A DNA stretch of 64,000 bases. It comes from Clostridiales bacterium (GTDB lineage: Bacteria; Bacillota; Clostridia; Saccharofermentanales; Saccharofermentanaceae). Positions 1-10,898 of this stretch are shown here, piece by piece (within the stretch, counting starts at the first letter, position 1; every line of letters begins with the position of its first letter). The stretch lies in NCBI GenBank assembly GCA_017962145.1, contig JAGCVX010000005.1, positions 124,001 to 188,000 on the forward strand. Reading direction: 5' to 3'. The notes under the pieces are model-generated. The model was given only the letters and a program-made list of their open reading frames with translations, did not search any database and had not been told where the DNA came from. The translations under genes were made by a program, and so were the position numbers.

Positions 1-818
1 TCCCGAAGGATTCTACAGATAGAAACAGAACTTCCCCGTTTGCTTTCACAGGTAATAAGTTTGAGTTCAGAATGCTCGGTTCCGCAAACTCGATCGCTTG
101 TGCAAACATCATGCTGAACACAGCCGTTGCTGACAGCCTCAGTGATTTTGCTGACAGACTGGAAAAGGCAAGTGATTTCAAAGCAGAGCTTTCCGCTCTT
201 ATTAAGGAAACCATTACTGCTCATAAGAGAATTGTCTTTAATGGTAACGGTTATGACGAGAGCTGGATCAAGGAAGCTACCGAGGAAAGAGGTCTTCTCA
301 ATCTTCGTTCCACACCGGAAGCGATGGAGAGATTCCTCGATCAGAAGAACAAAGATCTGTTCTTGAAGTTTGGTGTATTCAGCCTGGCAGAGATGCAGAG
401 CAGACACGATATCCTGCTTGAGAACTACAGCAAGATCATCAATATCGAAGCACTGACTATGATCGATATGGCAAGAAAGGATATTCTCCCGGCCGTAACG
501 ACATACATCAAGGAACTGGCAGATACCGCAATTGCAGTTAAGCAGGCAAGCGGAGTGGAGTCCGAATTCGAAAAGGATCTCATCGCACAGCTCAGCAAAC
601 TCCAGAGCGATATCGCATCAAAGACAAAGGTACTCGAAGACGCAGTCATCGAAGTACACGATATCGAAGATATCCTGGCTCAGTCTTATGCTTACCGTGA
701 TAAGGTATTCGTAGCAATGCAGGATCTTCGTGCAGCAGCAGATCAGGCTGAGTCCCTCTGCAGTACAAAAGTATGGCCGTTCCCGACATACGGCGAGCTC
801 CTCTTCGGAGTCAGATAA
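1..818 (+). CDS. glnN: Glutamine synthetase type III, C-terminal part (5' end outside window)
   Basis: This is the 3' part of a gene whose start lies before the window; the frame is open from base 3. It encodes the last ~271 residues of an enzyme that is normally about 700 residues long. The first visible residues contain NRTSPFAFTGNKFEFR followed by MLGS, the conserved C-terminal catalytic-domain block of type III glutamine synthetases (ATP-dependent synthesis of glutamine from glutamate and ammonium, cytoplasmic). The rest is the long helical C-terminal extension typical of GS III. The ATG at 72 is an internal methionine, not the start. The ammonium transporter with a PII domain follows 117 bp downstream, so the two probably form one nitrogen-assimilation unit. 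The family assignment is strong; the gene symbol is by analogy. Confidence 0.9.
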   Translation, partial: PKDSTDRNRTSPFAFTGNKFEFRMLGSANSIACANIMLNTAVADSLSDFADRLEKASDFKAELSALIKETITAHKRIVFNGNGYDESWIKEATEERGLLNLRSTPEAMERFLDQKNKDLFLKFGVFSLAEMQSRHDILLENYSKIINIEALTMIDMARKDILPAVTTYIKELADTAIAVKQASGVESEFEKDLIAQLSKLQSDIASKTKVLEDAVIEVHDIEDILAQSYAYRDKVFVAMQDLRAAADQAESLCSTKVWPFPTYGELLFGVR

Positions 819-845
819 GAAAATAGTTGTAAAGTAAAACTCGGC

Positions 846-895
846 AAAGGTGCTGTAGCCTTCATCCCTTACGGGATGCGCTACCAGCACCTTTT
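846..895 (+). terminator. Hairpin terminator or attenuator between glutamine synthetase and amt
   Basis: AAAGGTGCTG-TAGC pairs with GCTA-C-CAGCACCTTT around an inner CATCCC/GGGATG stem, followed by TTCTGGTTT. It ends 40 bp before the amt start. It could end the glutamine synthetase transcript or attenuate read-through into amt. The U-tract is interrupted. Confidence 0.65.
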
Positions 896-935
896 CTGGT
901 TTACCTTACGACAGGAAAAAAATGAGGTGATTTAA

Positions 936-2714
936 GTGACAGACGTATTATCAATAGCAAACGACACCATCTTTGGTGTATGGTTCCTCATAGGAGCCGC
1001 CCTGGTATTCTTTATGCAGTGTGGTTTCGCGATGGTCGAGACCGGATTTACTAGAGCGAAAAACGCCGGTAACATCATCATGAAAAACCTGATGGACTTC
1101 TGTATCGGTACTGTAGTATTCAGCCTGCTCGGTTTTGGTCTCATGATGAGTGAAAACTACCTCTTCGGTGTCATCGGTGTACCGAGCCTTCAGATCTTCA
1201 CTGATTTCCAGAGCTTCCCGATGTCTTCCTTCGTATTCAACTTAGTATTCTGTGCAACAGCCGCAACTATCGTTTCCGGTGCTATGGCTGAAAGAACAAA
1301 GTTCTCCGCATACTGCGTATACAGTGGCATCATCAGCCTGGTCGTATACCCGATCGAAGCAGGTTGGGTCTGGAACTCTCAGGGCTGGCTCGCAAAGCTG
1401 GGATTCATCGATTTCGCAGGTTCCGCAGCAATTCACTCCGTTGGTGGTCTCTCCGCTCTGATCGGTGCCATCATCCTCGGGCCCCGTATCGGTAAGTACA
1501 TCAAAGATAAGGAAGGCAAGGTCGTTAAGGTTAAAGCGATCCAGGGCCACTCCCTTACACTCGGTGCTCTCGGCTGCTTCATTCTCTGGTTTGGCTGGTA
1601 TGGATTCAACGGTGCCGCCGCAACATCCATCTCTTCCCTGGCAGCTATCTTCGTAACCACAACCGTCGCTCCGGCAGTCGCACCTTGTGTCACCATGATC
1701 TATACATGGATCAAAAACGGTAAGCCTGATGTTTCCATGTGCTTGAACGCCTCTCTGGCAGGTCTGGTTGGTATCACAGCCGGATGTAACAACCTCGATG
1801 TAATCGGTGCCACCATCGTTGGTATCGTATGTGGTATCCTCGTAGTTGTCGTTATTGAAAAGCTCGATATTAAGTGTCACGTAGATGACCCGGTTGGTGC
1901 AGTTGGTGTTCACCTGGCAAACGGTGTCTGGGGTACGATCGCAGCAGGTCTGCTCTCCACTTCTACAGCTGACGCCGGTGTAGATGGTCCGATCTACGCA
2001 CTGGTTCACGGCACATCCTTTGCTGACGGCATGAAAGTCTTCGGCGTCCAGTGCTTAGGTATCGTAGCGATCCTCGCTTGGACAGGTATCTGCATGGTCA
2101 TCACCTTCCAGCTCATCAAAAAGTGCATCGGCCTTCGTGCTTCCGCAGAAGACGAGCTCGCAGGTATGGATATGTCCGAACATGGTCTTGTATCCGCATA
2201 TGCTGACTTCGCATCCGTTGCTGACTTTGCTCCGACAGTAGATGACTCCGTACTTCCTTCTATCAAGGTTATCGGCGAAACTCCGATGGCAGAAGCCGTC
2301 GAAGTCAAAGAAGTGGCAAGAGCTGCTTCCGGTATCTCCTACAAGAGCCCGGACGGAAAGAAGCTCACCAAGATCGAGATCGTCTGCAAAGAGCGTATGC
2401 TCGAGCCTCTTAAGAGTGCACTTCTTGATATCGGTATCACAGGCATGACAGTTTCCCACGTTCTTGGTTGTGGTATCCAGAAAGGTAAAGCTGAGTTCTA
2501 TCGAGGCGTTGAAGTTGAACCTTCACTGCTCCCGAAGATCCAGATGGATATCGTTGTCGCGAGAGTGCCTGTTCAGGCAGTTATCGATACCGCAAAGAAA
2601 GTACTTTATACCGGTCATATCGGTGATGGTAAGATCTTCGTCTACGACGTAGAGAACGTCATCAAAGTACGTACAAGTGAAGAAGGATTCGATGCCCTGC
2701 AGGACGTTGAATAA
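936..2714 (+). CDS. amt: Ammonium transporter (Amt) with C-terminal PII (GlnB/GlnK) domain
   Basis: A 592-residue protein. Residues ~1-415 are an Amt/Rh channel with about 11 TM segments. The twin pore histidines are visible in AAIHSVGG and VGVHLANGVWG, and the conserved DFAG stretch precedes the first. After a ~60-residue linker, residues ~476-592 form a complete PII signalling domain (T-loop EFYRGVE..LLPK; C-terminal signature GDGKIFVYDVENVIKVRT). PII proteins normally act in trans to plug Amt channels, so the fusion suggests built-in gating by ATP/ADP/2-oxoglutarate. At the position of the uridylylated T-loop Tyr51 of E. coli GlnB there is a valine, so uridylylation is unlikely. The start is GTG at 936, behind GAGGTG at about 925. 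Amt-PII fusions are known in some Firmicutes; regulation here is inferred. Confidence 0.93.
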   Translation: MTDVLSIANDTIFGVWFLIGAALVFFMQCGFAMVETGFTRAKNAGNIIMKNLMDFCIGTVVFSLLGFGLMMSENYLFGVIGVPSLQIFTDFQSFPMSSFVFNLVFCATAATIVSGAMAERTKFSAYCVYSGIISLVVYPIEAGWVWNSQGWLAKLGFIDFAGSAAIHSVGGLSALIGAIILGPRIGKYIKDKEGKVVKVKAIQGHSLTLGALGCFILWFGWYGFNGAAATSISSLAAIFVTTTVAPAVAPCVTMIYTWIKNGKPDVSMCLNASLAGLVGITAGCNNLDVIGATIVGIVCGILVVVVIEKLDIKCHVDDPVGAVGVHLANGVWGTIAAGLLSTSTADAGVDGPIYALVHGTSFADGMKVFGVQCLGIVAILAWTGICMVITFQLIKKCIGLRASAEDELAGMDMSEHGLVSAYADFASVADFAPTVDDSVLPSIKVIGETPMAEAVEVKEVARAASGISYKSPDGKKLTKIEIVCKERMLEPLKSALLDIGITGMTVSHVLGCGIQKGKAEFYRGVEVEPSLLPKIQMDIVVARVPVQAVIDTAKKVLYTGHIGDGKIFVYDVENVIKVRTSEEGFDALQDVE

Positions 2715-2736
2715 TTCATAATCTGAAATCCCATCG

Positions 2737-2766
2737 GGGCCTTGCTTTTGAGCAAGGCTCCTTTGG
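2737..2766 (+). terminator. Hairpin downstream of amt
   Basis: GCCTTGCT (2739-2746) pairs with AGCAAGGC (2751-2758) around a TTTG loop and is followed by TCCTTT. The U-tract is weak, so this is a leaky or partial terminator. Confidence 0.5.
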
Positions 2767-2792
2767 ATATTTAAAATCAAGCTTATAAACCG

Positions 2793-2825
2793 ACAGTGCT
2801 TTTGCAAAGACGTACAAAGCACTGT
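2793..2825 (+). other. Hairpin in the asnB leader
   Basis: ACAGTGCTTT (2793-2802) is perfectly repeated in inverse as AAAGCACTGT (2816-2825), with a 13-nt loop and then TGAGCAGTTTTAAG. It lies 40 bp before the asnB start. It could be a second terminator or a leader control element; I recognise no known riboswitch in it. Confidence 0.4.
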
Positions 2826-2864
2826 TGAGCAGTTTTAAGAATATAATTTTGGAGGAAAATAGAT

Positions 2865-6090
<3,226 letters not shown>

Positions 6091-6091
<1 letters not shown>

Positions 6092-6112
6092 TCCGGGAAG
6101 TTATTTCCGGAT
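6091..6112. terminator. Bidirectional terminator between pyrG and the minus-strand operon
   Basis: ATCCGG (6091-6096) and CCGGAT (6107-6112) form a hairpin. On the minus strand it is followed by TATTTTTTCT, a good U-tract. The stop codon of the minus-strand cyclase gene lies in the loop. Confidence 0.6.
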
Positions 6113-6694
6113 CAGCGTCGCACGGCAGGGTGCGCCATCGCACCCGCCGAGATTCAGCGGCGCGCTGTGTAGTAAATATACTCCCTTCGGCACATCCGCA
6201 AGACGGATGCCTTCGAGAAGGACGATCTGTGCACCCAACATAATGAGGTGCACATTTTTTGGTGCATCAAGAGGGCCAACGGTCTGCGATTCATTTCCAA
6301 AAAGATAGATGCCTTCTTTTGCGAAAACTTCCGCCGCCTCTTCTGTCACCGTCGCATCGCCTTTTACAAGGATGCGTCTGGCAGCTTCGGTATCCGCCGC
6401 TTTGGCTTCCGAAAGGATCCGCTCTGCATCTTCCTTTTTGAGAAGTCCATCGTGTTCCGCCACATAGGCATACCCGATAAACCGGGACAGATCCACCTGA
6501 TCGATGGTCTTTCCGTCATTTATGAAGTGATATGGTGCATCTACGTGTGTGCCGTTATGCGCACACATCTGAAATGCAGTCAGATTACAAACCGCTCCGT
6601 CATCGATCCGAAGCTTGACCTCCTTGACCGGACTCGGGTCTCCGGGATAGACCGCGCAACTGAACAGTTCCTGCGTAATATCGTAGATCTCCAT
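6101..6694 (-). CDS. Cyclase-family metal-dependent hydrolase (kynurenine formamidase-like)
   Basis: 197 residues. The family signature HxGTHxDxPxH is complete (H46 NGTH50 VD52 AP H56), giving the metal ligands of the cyclase/KynB-like alpha-beta hydrolases. Members cleave amides or lactones such as N-formylkynurenine, but many have unknown substrates, so no specific reaction can be named. It is the last gene of a minus-strand run (AraC regulator, aldo/keto reductase, nitroreductase, this gene), 30 bp after the nitroreductase. No tryptophan-degradation genes lie beside it, so a kynurenine role is not supported by context. Confidence 0.8.
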   Translation of the reverse strand: MEIYDITQELFSCAVYPGDPSPVKEVKLRIDDGAVCNLTAFQMCAHNGTHVDAPYHFINDGKTIDQVDLSRFIGYAYVAEHDGLLKKEDAERILSEAKAADTEAARRILVKGDATVTEEAAEVFAKEGIYLFGNESQTVGPLDAPKNVHLIMLGAQIVLLEGIRLADVPKGVYLLHSAPLNLGGCDGAPCRATLIRK

Positions 6695-6724
6695 AACTTT
6701 ACTCCTTACCGTATAGAAAAAGCA

Positions 6725-7252
6725 TCAGATATAGTATACGTAGTTTTCTTTTCTGTCTGCCGGATCTTTTGCCGGTCCTGCAGCATAACCCAAAGCACAG
6801 TGACCGATACCTTCGTACTCGCCTTCGATACCGAGTTTAGAAAGGATGCCTTTGCCGAAATCAGACTCGAATTCTTCCTTGGCACGATGGATCCAGATAC
6901 TCGCAACACCCAGACTTTCTGCGGCATTCATGAGATTGCCCATAACCAAAGATCCGTCATAAACATGTGTTACGATATCTTTCTTTGCAAGAACGATAAG
7001 GATCACGGGAGCTCCGTAGAAAGGATCATATTCTTCTCCCCATCCGCCGATCTTTCTGTTTTCTTTCATGATCTCATCACGCATCGTCTTATCCGTTACC
7101 GCGATGATGATCGGGCTCTGCTTGCCCATGCCTGTTGCCGCATAGGTACCGGCACGAAGGATCGCGTCGAGATCTTCTTTCTTTACCATATCGGGTTTAA
7201 AGTTTCTGCAGCTTCTTCTGGTTTCCAGGATCTTCAATGTATCATTCATCAT
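6725..7252 (-). CDS. Nitroreductase-family FMN oxidoreductase
   Basis: About 175 residues. The N-terminal LETRRSCRNFKPD segment is the typical FMN-contacting start of single-domain nitroreductases, and YGAPVILIVLAKKD and MNAAESLGVASIWI are conserved family blocks. These are flavin enzymes that reduce nitro groups, quinones or other acceptors with NAD(P)H; the substrate is unknown. A longer open frame begins at 7267, but that ATG overlaps the ribosome site AAGGAGG. A start at 7252 or 7249 gives the proper 5-8 bp spacing, and I chose 7252. It lies 30 bp after the aldo/keto reductase and 30 bp before the cyclase gene, which suggests an operon. Confidence 0.85.
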   Translation of the reverse strand: MMNDTLKILETRRSCRNFKPDMVKKEDLDAILRAGTYAATGMGKQSPIIIAVTDKTMRDEIMKENRKIGGWGEEYDPFYGAPVILIVLAKKDIVTHVYDGSLVMGNLMNAAESLGVASIWIHRAKEEFESDFGKGILSKLGIEGEYEGIGHCALGYAAGPAKDPADRKENYVYYI

Positions 7253-7282
7253 CATTTCCTCCTTCATTCTTCGAAAAATGCA

Positions 7283-8209
7283 TTACGGCAGGAATTTGCC
7301 GGATGCAAGATAGAGTTCATACCATTCGTTATGAGTCAGATCGACCTTCGTCGCATCGCAGATATCTTTCAGATGATCCGGATTCATCGTGCCGGCGATG
7401 GCCTGCATCTTGGCAGGATGACGAAGGATCCAGGCGATGGCGATCGCGGTCTTCGGCACGCCATATTTCTCACCGAGTTTTCCAAGAACAGCATTCAGTT
7501 CCGGGAAGTCCGGATGATCGACGAAGCATCCCTTAAACATACCGATCTGAAGCGGCGACCAGGCCTGTACCGTGATATCGTGCAGACGACAGTAATCCAG
7601 AACTCCATTATCTCTGTCGATCGAATACTCTGTGGTCTTATTGTTCAGATACAGTGCGCTGTCGATCAGCTGAGACTGATCCAAAGAGAACTGCAGCTGA
7701 TTAAAGATCAGGGGCTGCTTCACATATTTCTTCAGAAGTTCGATCTGAAGCGGCATCACATTACTGATACCAAAGTGCTTGACCTTTCCTTCTTTTTCGA
7801 GGATATCGAATGCTTCTGCGATCTCTTCCGGATCGTAAAGAAGGTCCGGACGGTGCAGCAAAAGTGCATCGATATAGTCAGTCTGAAGTCTTTGGAGGAT
7901 CCCGTCTACGCTCTCGAGGATATCCTTCTTGCTCCAGTCAAATTCCTTTCTGTCAAAGTGCAGTCCACACTTGCTCTGAAGGAATATATCTTCTCTCTTA
8001 AGAGATGTCTGCTTGATCGCTTCACCGAAACGAAGCTCGGCTTCTCCGTCGCCATAGCAGGTCGCATGGTCAAAGAAATTGATCCCCAGATCCGACGCGG
8101 TTTCGATCATGCGGGCTGCGTCCGAAACACTCAGTGCAGGCATGCGCATGCATCCGAGGATGATCCTCGATACCTGCTTCGGTCCGTCTTTAATATCTAT
8201 CATCTTCAT
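7283..8209 (-). CDS. Aldo/keto reductase
   Basis: 308 residues, with the NADPH-dependent (alpha/beta)8 aldo/keto reductase tetrad visible: Asp47 and Tyr52 in DHATCYG, Lys80 in QSKCG and His in LLLHRPD. The C-terminal half has AIAIAWILRHPAKMQAIAGT, the coenzyme-binding region. It resembles the YdhF subgroup; the substrate is unknown. A longer frame opens at 8248, but the ATG at 8209 has AAGGAGG 8 bp upstream and is preferred. It overlaps the 3' end of the AraC-type regulator gene by 20 bp, which suggests translational coupling and that this is the regulator's local target operon. Confidence 0.88.
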   Translation of the reverse strand: MKMIDIKDGPKQVSRIILGCMRMPALSVSDAARMIETASDLGINFFDHATCYGDGEAELRFGEAIKQTSLKREDIFLQSKCGLHFDRKEFDWSKKDILESVDGILQRLQTDYIDALLLHRPDLLYDPEEIAEAFDILEKEGKVKHFGISNVMPLQIELLKKYVKQPLIFNQLQFSLDQSQLIDSALYLNNKTTEYSIDRDNGVLDYCRLHDITVQAWSPLQIGMFKGCFVDHPDFPELNAVLGKLGEKYGVPKTAIAIAWILRHPAKMQAIAGTMNPDHLKDICDATKVDLTHNEWYELYLASGKFLP

Positions 8210-9080
8210 CGTTTTTTCCTCCTTGTTCATAAAGTGCACGGTATTCACTCGGTGTCATACCCTTCTTTTCCCGGAACACCCGGTTAAAACTCGGTATGCT
8301 CTGGAAGCCCGAAAGCATCGCGACTTCCGTCAGACTTCGCGCTTCCTGTGAAAGAAGCTCCGAAGCTTTTTCCATACGGATCATATTCAGCCACTTGCTG
8401 TAATTCATGCCGGTCACGTTTTTAAAGATGCGCGAGAAATAGTCTTTACTGATCCCCGCTTTTTCCGCCATCGCACTTTGGGAAAGATCATCGGCGGTAA
8501 GATTATTTTTGATATAATCCGTCACCATGATCATGCGCCGCATCGCATCATCTGTATAGCGGCCCTGTCCCTGTCCGTTGATCTCCGGAGCAAGTTCACT
8601 CTTGTACTCATCCAAAAGCAGCATAAACTCCATAAGAAGCATACAGCAGCGTATCTCTCTGTCGGATCTTTCGGAGAAGAAATAGCCTTGCATCTCGGAT
8701 ACGAGATCACGAAGTTTTAAAGCAAGTTCCGGATGATCTTTGCAGGAGATCACATGCAGATCACGATAGTAGTGCATGATCCTCTGAAGACTGAACATCG
8801 CATTGATAAACGAATGACTGAACTGGATGACCATCGCCTTTTCACGGTCCGCGTCGAGGATCGCGTGCATTTCCATCGGCCAGGCTAAAACCAGATCGCC
8901 TTCTTTCAGATCATATACATTCTGGTTGACCATATAGCGGTTCGTCTTGCCCGGGCCTACCAGCATGATCTCCCCGTAGGAATGCCAGTGCTTTTGGTAG
9001 CTTCGCTCTTTATATCCGGTGGACATATTAAAAGCGCTTACATGTTCGAAGTCGTATATCTCGTAGTTGCTGTAATCCAT
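8190..9080 (-). CDS. AraC-family transcriptional regulator with cupin sensor domain
   Basis: 296 residues. The N-terminal ~150 residues look like a cupin (HWHSYGEIMLVGPGKTNRY, then DLKEGDLVLAWPMEMHAI), a common small-molecule-binding domain. The C-terminal ~100 residues are the double helix-turn-helix: MAEKAGISKDYFSRIFKNVT and LTEVAMLSGFQSIPSFNRVF, ending in EKKGMTPSEYRAL. Cupin-AraC proteins often control sugar or aromatic catabolism. It sits between the GH10 xylanase (83 bp upstream, same strand) and the aldo/keto reductase it overlaps, so it may control one or both. The ligand is unknown. A hairpin (9128-9147) and a possible -10 (9150-9155) precede it. Confidence 0.88.
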   Translation of the reverse strand: MDYSNYEIYDFEHVSAFNMSTGYKERSYQKHWHSYGEIMLVGPGKTNRYMVNQNVYDLKEGDLVLAWPMEMHAILDADREKAMVIQFSHSFINAMFSLQRIMHYYRDLHVISCKDHPELALKLRDLVSEMQGYFFSERSDREIRCCMLLMEFMLLLDEYKSELAPEINGQGQGRYTDDAMRRMIMVTDYIKNNLTADDLSQSAMAEKAGISKDYFSRIFKNVTGMNYSKWLNMIRMEKASELLSQEARSLTEVAMLSGFQSIPSFNRVFREKKGMTPSEYRALYEQGGKNDEDDRY

Positions 9081-9163
9081 ATTCTATTCTTCAAATCCGA
9101 TGTCTTATCACTTACCTGATCCGGATCAAGCAGGAAGCCTTCTGCTTCTATTATAAAACATCT

Positions 9164-10369
9164 TTATCTTCTGAAGAATACAGCCGTTTCCTGATCGTCC
9201 GTAAGACTTACACTCGCTTCGCCCAAAGAAGAGATCAGGTTATACTCGCCCTTAAAGCCTTCTACCAGTGCAAAGCCGTTCTCGTCGGTCTTTACGGAAG
9301 TATCTGTCCACCACTCTTCTTTTACGAGTTTTTTCAGCATCTCGTAAGACGGTTTTCTCGAATTATCCTGACGGATGAATCCGCTCGGCGCTTTCAGCCA
9401 TGCACCGTCACGGTAATCCCATGTCGTGATCGCCTGAACCAGCGGATGCGAAAAGAGGATTCTGTACATCTCTTCGATCTCTCGTGCCTGTCTTTCTTCT
9501 CCCTCCGGAGTCGTCGGCCAGGACTCGACCTGCCAGTCGTTTAAGTCTTCGATATAAGCCGGCATGATCTCACCGGAAATAAGCGTATTCTCCGTGAAAT
9601 GGATCGGCAGTCCGAAGTGATCGAAACGCTCGAGTACTTCGAGGACTTTTTCCTTGCCCCAGTATCCCTGATGCTGGTGGGACTGGATGCCGATCGCGCT
9701 GATCGGAACGCCTGCCTGCAGACATCCGTCGATCAGGATCTCATAGTTCGTAGAAGTATTGAAATCGTTAAGAAGCAAAACGGCGTCCGGATTGGTCGCG
9801 TGTGCCTGGTTGAACACTTCCTTGATCATGGCAACACGACCCTTTTCTTTGCACACACGTGTCATCGCGTTATCGTACTTATCGAAGATCGGCATGATAA
9901 CGACTTCGTTGATGACATCCCACATATCGATGACTCCGCGAAATGCACTGACGTCGCGGTCGATTCTGGCCAGCTGTTTTTGCATGATCGTGGCATTGTC
10001 ATACTGCATCAGCCAGTCGGCACAGACAGTATGCCAGCAAAGAGGATGTCCTTTTACGGTGACGCCCTTATCTTTCAGATACAGCGCGGTTTTCATGAGG
10101 TTATCCTGATCCGGCTGACCTTCTACTTTTTCATAGTTACCCCAGTAAAACGGGAGTGTTGCATAGTTAAAGATCTCCAGCCAGCTCTCTGTCACTTCCT
10201 TATAGGATTCGTCACCTTTGGTGACATACGGGATAAAATCAAAGCCTCCGCATCCGAAGAGAAAATCGTGCTTCTTCTGCTTTACCTGGATCTCCTGGTT
10301 AGAAAGGGGATTGCCCTTTTCATCTTTAAACTGAATACGTTTCGTAACTTTTCTGTGGGAAATATCCAT
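9164..10369 (-). CDS. GH10 endo-1,4-beta-xylanase, predicted intracellular
   Basis: 401 residues. The GH10 barrel is recognised from GHPLCWHTVCADWL, the acid/base glutamate in DVINEVV (about E155), IGIQSHQHQGYW, the nucleophile in HFTENT (about E260), and the TTWDYRDGAWL segment near the C-terminus. The enzyme hydrolyses beta-1,4-xylan or xylo-oligosaccharides. There is no signal peptide and no carbohydrate-binding module, so it most likely cleaves imported xylo-oligosaccharides in the cytoplasm. The N-terminal ~35 residues form a small beta-rich extension. The ATG has AAGGAG 7 bp upstream. No transporter or xylosidase is adjacent; the AraC regulator downstream is the only likely functional partner in view. 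Confidence 0.9.
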   Translation of the reverse strand: MDISHRKVTKRIQFKDEKGNPLSNQEIQVKQKKHDFLFGCGGFDFIPYVTKGDESYKEVTESWLEIFNYATLPFYWGNYEKVEGQPDQDNLMKTALYLKDKGVTVKGHPLCWHTVCADWLMQYDNATIMQKQLARIDRDVSAFRGVIDMWDVINEVVIMPIFDKYDNAMTRVCKEKGRVAMIKEVFNQAHATNPDAVLLLNDFNTSTNYEILIDGCLQAGVPISAIGIQSHQHQGYWGKEKVLEVLERFDHFGLPIHFTENTLISGEIMPAYIEDLNDWQVESWPTTPEGEERQAREIEEMYRILFSHPLVQAITTWDYRDGAWLKAPSGFIRQDNSRKPSYEMLKKLVKEEWWTDTSVKTDENGFALVEGFKGEYNLISSLGEASVSLTDDQETAVFFRR

Positions 10370-10521
10370 ATCGTGTCTCCTTATAAGAATACTAACTAAT
10401 TCAGTATATCGATTCTTCTCTTTGGAAACTTCTTATATTCCGACATCGAACATGTTACTTTTTGTCGTATCCTCTAATATGCTTCGAGAATGCCTGTTTG
10501 TCAAACCGTTCTCTCCAGAAG

Positions 10522-10746
10522 AAAAGCCGCATCCGGGAGTGGACACGGCTTTTCGAAGGACTATACCTAAAGGTTTGCCGTACTTCATCTCGCCACATGG
10601 AGTACGAAAAGCAAATTCTCGTGTCGGGCCGGTTCTTGCAGTACAGAGCGAAAGGGGAGTTGGTCTTTCTGTAAGAAAATATCAGGAAAGCCCGAACAGT
10701 TTAGGTAAGAAATCAAAGAACACAAACTAGTTAGCATTCGCTAACT
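10522..10746 (-). ncRNA. Candidate small RNA or short-peptide transcript from the divergent operator region
   Basis: The ~480-bp gap between the xylanase and the DUF3793 gene has no convincing long gene, but a strong minus-strand promoter (10753-10781) points into it. A transcript would start near 10746 and meet a hairpin AAAAGCCG/CGGCTTTT (10553-10546 with 10529-10522), giving about 230 nt. Two short minus-strand frames exist in it: 50 codons from ~10739, which would be almost leaderless, and 51 codons overlapping the end of the first by ATGA. Both use ATA, CGA and TTA codons unlike neighbouring genes and lack good ribosome sites, so a non-coding RNA is as likely. Function unknown; the terminator U-tract is weak. 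Confidence 0.35.
10730..10745. promoter_or_regulatory. Palindromic operator, left copy
   Basis: GTTAGC-ATTC-GCTAAC lies at the expected start point of the minus-strand promoter. The half site AGTTAGC is identical to that of the right copy at 10856-10871. The form is that of a dimeric repressor site; the resemblance to metal-responsive DtxR/Fur-type operators is suggestive only. Confidence 0.7.
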
Positions 10747-10752
10747 GTTGAA

Positions 10753-10781
10753 ATTGTAACAGAGCAGTTTGCATATGTCAA
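10753..10781 (-). promoter_or_regulatory. Sigma-A promoter, leftward
   Basis: On the minus strand TTGACA (10781-10776), a 17-bp spacer and TACAAT (10758-10753). The predicted start falls at about 10746, directly on the left operator. Confidence 0.75.
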
Positions 10782-10815
10782 CACATATTTCTATTAATTT
10801 CAACACTTATTTTCC

Positions 10816-10844
10816 TTGACATCACGTCAGTTGATTGGTATATT
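10816..10844 (+). promoter_or_regulatory. Sigma-A promoter of the DUF3793-flavodoxin operon
   Basis: TTGACA (10816-10821), a 17-bp spacer, TATATT (10839-10844). The start is expected near 10851, five bases before the right operator, so a bound repressor would block initiation or promoter clearance. Confidence 0.8.
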
Positions 10845-10855
10845 CTCATTATGCA

Positions 10856-10871
10856 GTTAGCATATGCTAAC
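10856..10871. promoter_or_regulatory. Palindromic operator, right copy
   Basis: GTTAGC-ATAT-GCTAAC, a perfect 16-bp palindrome just downstream of the rightward promoter start. It matches the left copy except at two central bases. Confidence 0.75.
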
Positions 10872-10898
10872 AACAATATATTGAAAAGGAAAGATCAT

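Noticed and set aside
846..895. Glutamine riboswitch upstream of amt
   Set aside because: The element is a simple terminator-like hairpin and lacks the conserved features of the glnA RNA motif known mainly from cyanobacteria.
1242..2009. A 255-codon Cys/Asp-rich frame opposite amt
   Set aside because: Composition reflects the reverse complement of Amt codons; there is no signal or start context.
6248..8287. A 679-codon plus-strand frame opposite the cyclase, nitroreductase and aldo/keto reductase genes
   Set aside because: Three recognisable enzymes with good ribosome sites occupy the minus strand; the antisense translation has no family resemblance.
10422..10730. A 102-codon plus-strand frame between the xylanase and DUF3793 genes
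   Set aside because: No ribosome site, odd codon use, no promoter on that strand, and the strong local promoter points the other way.
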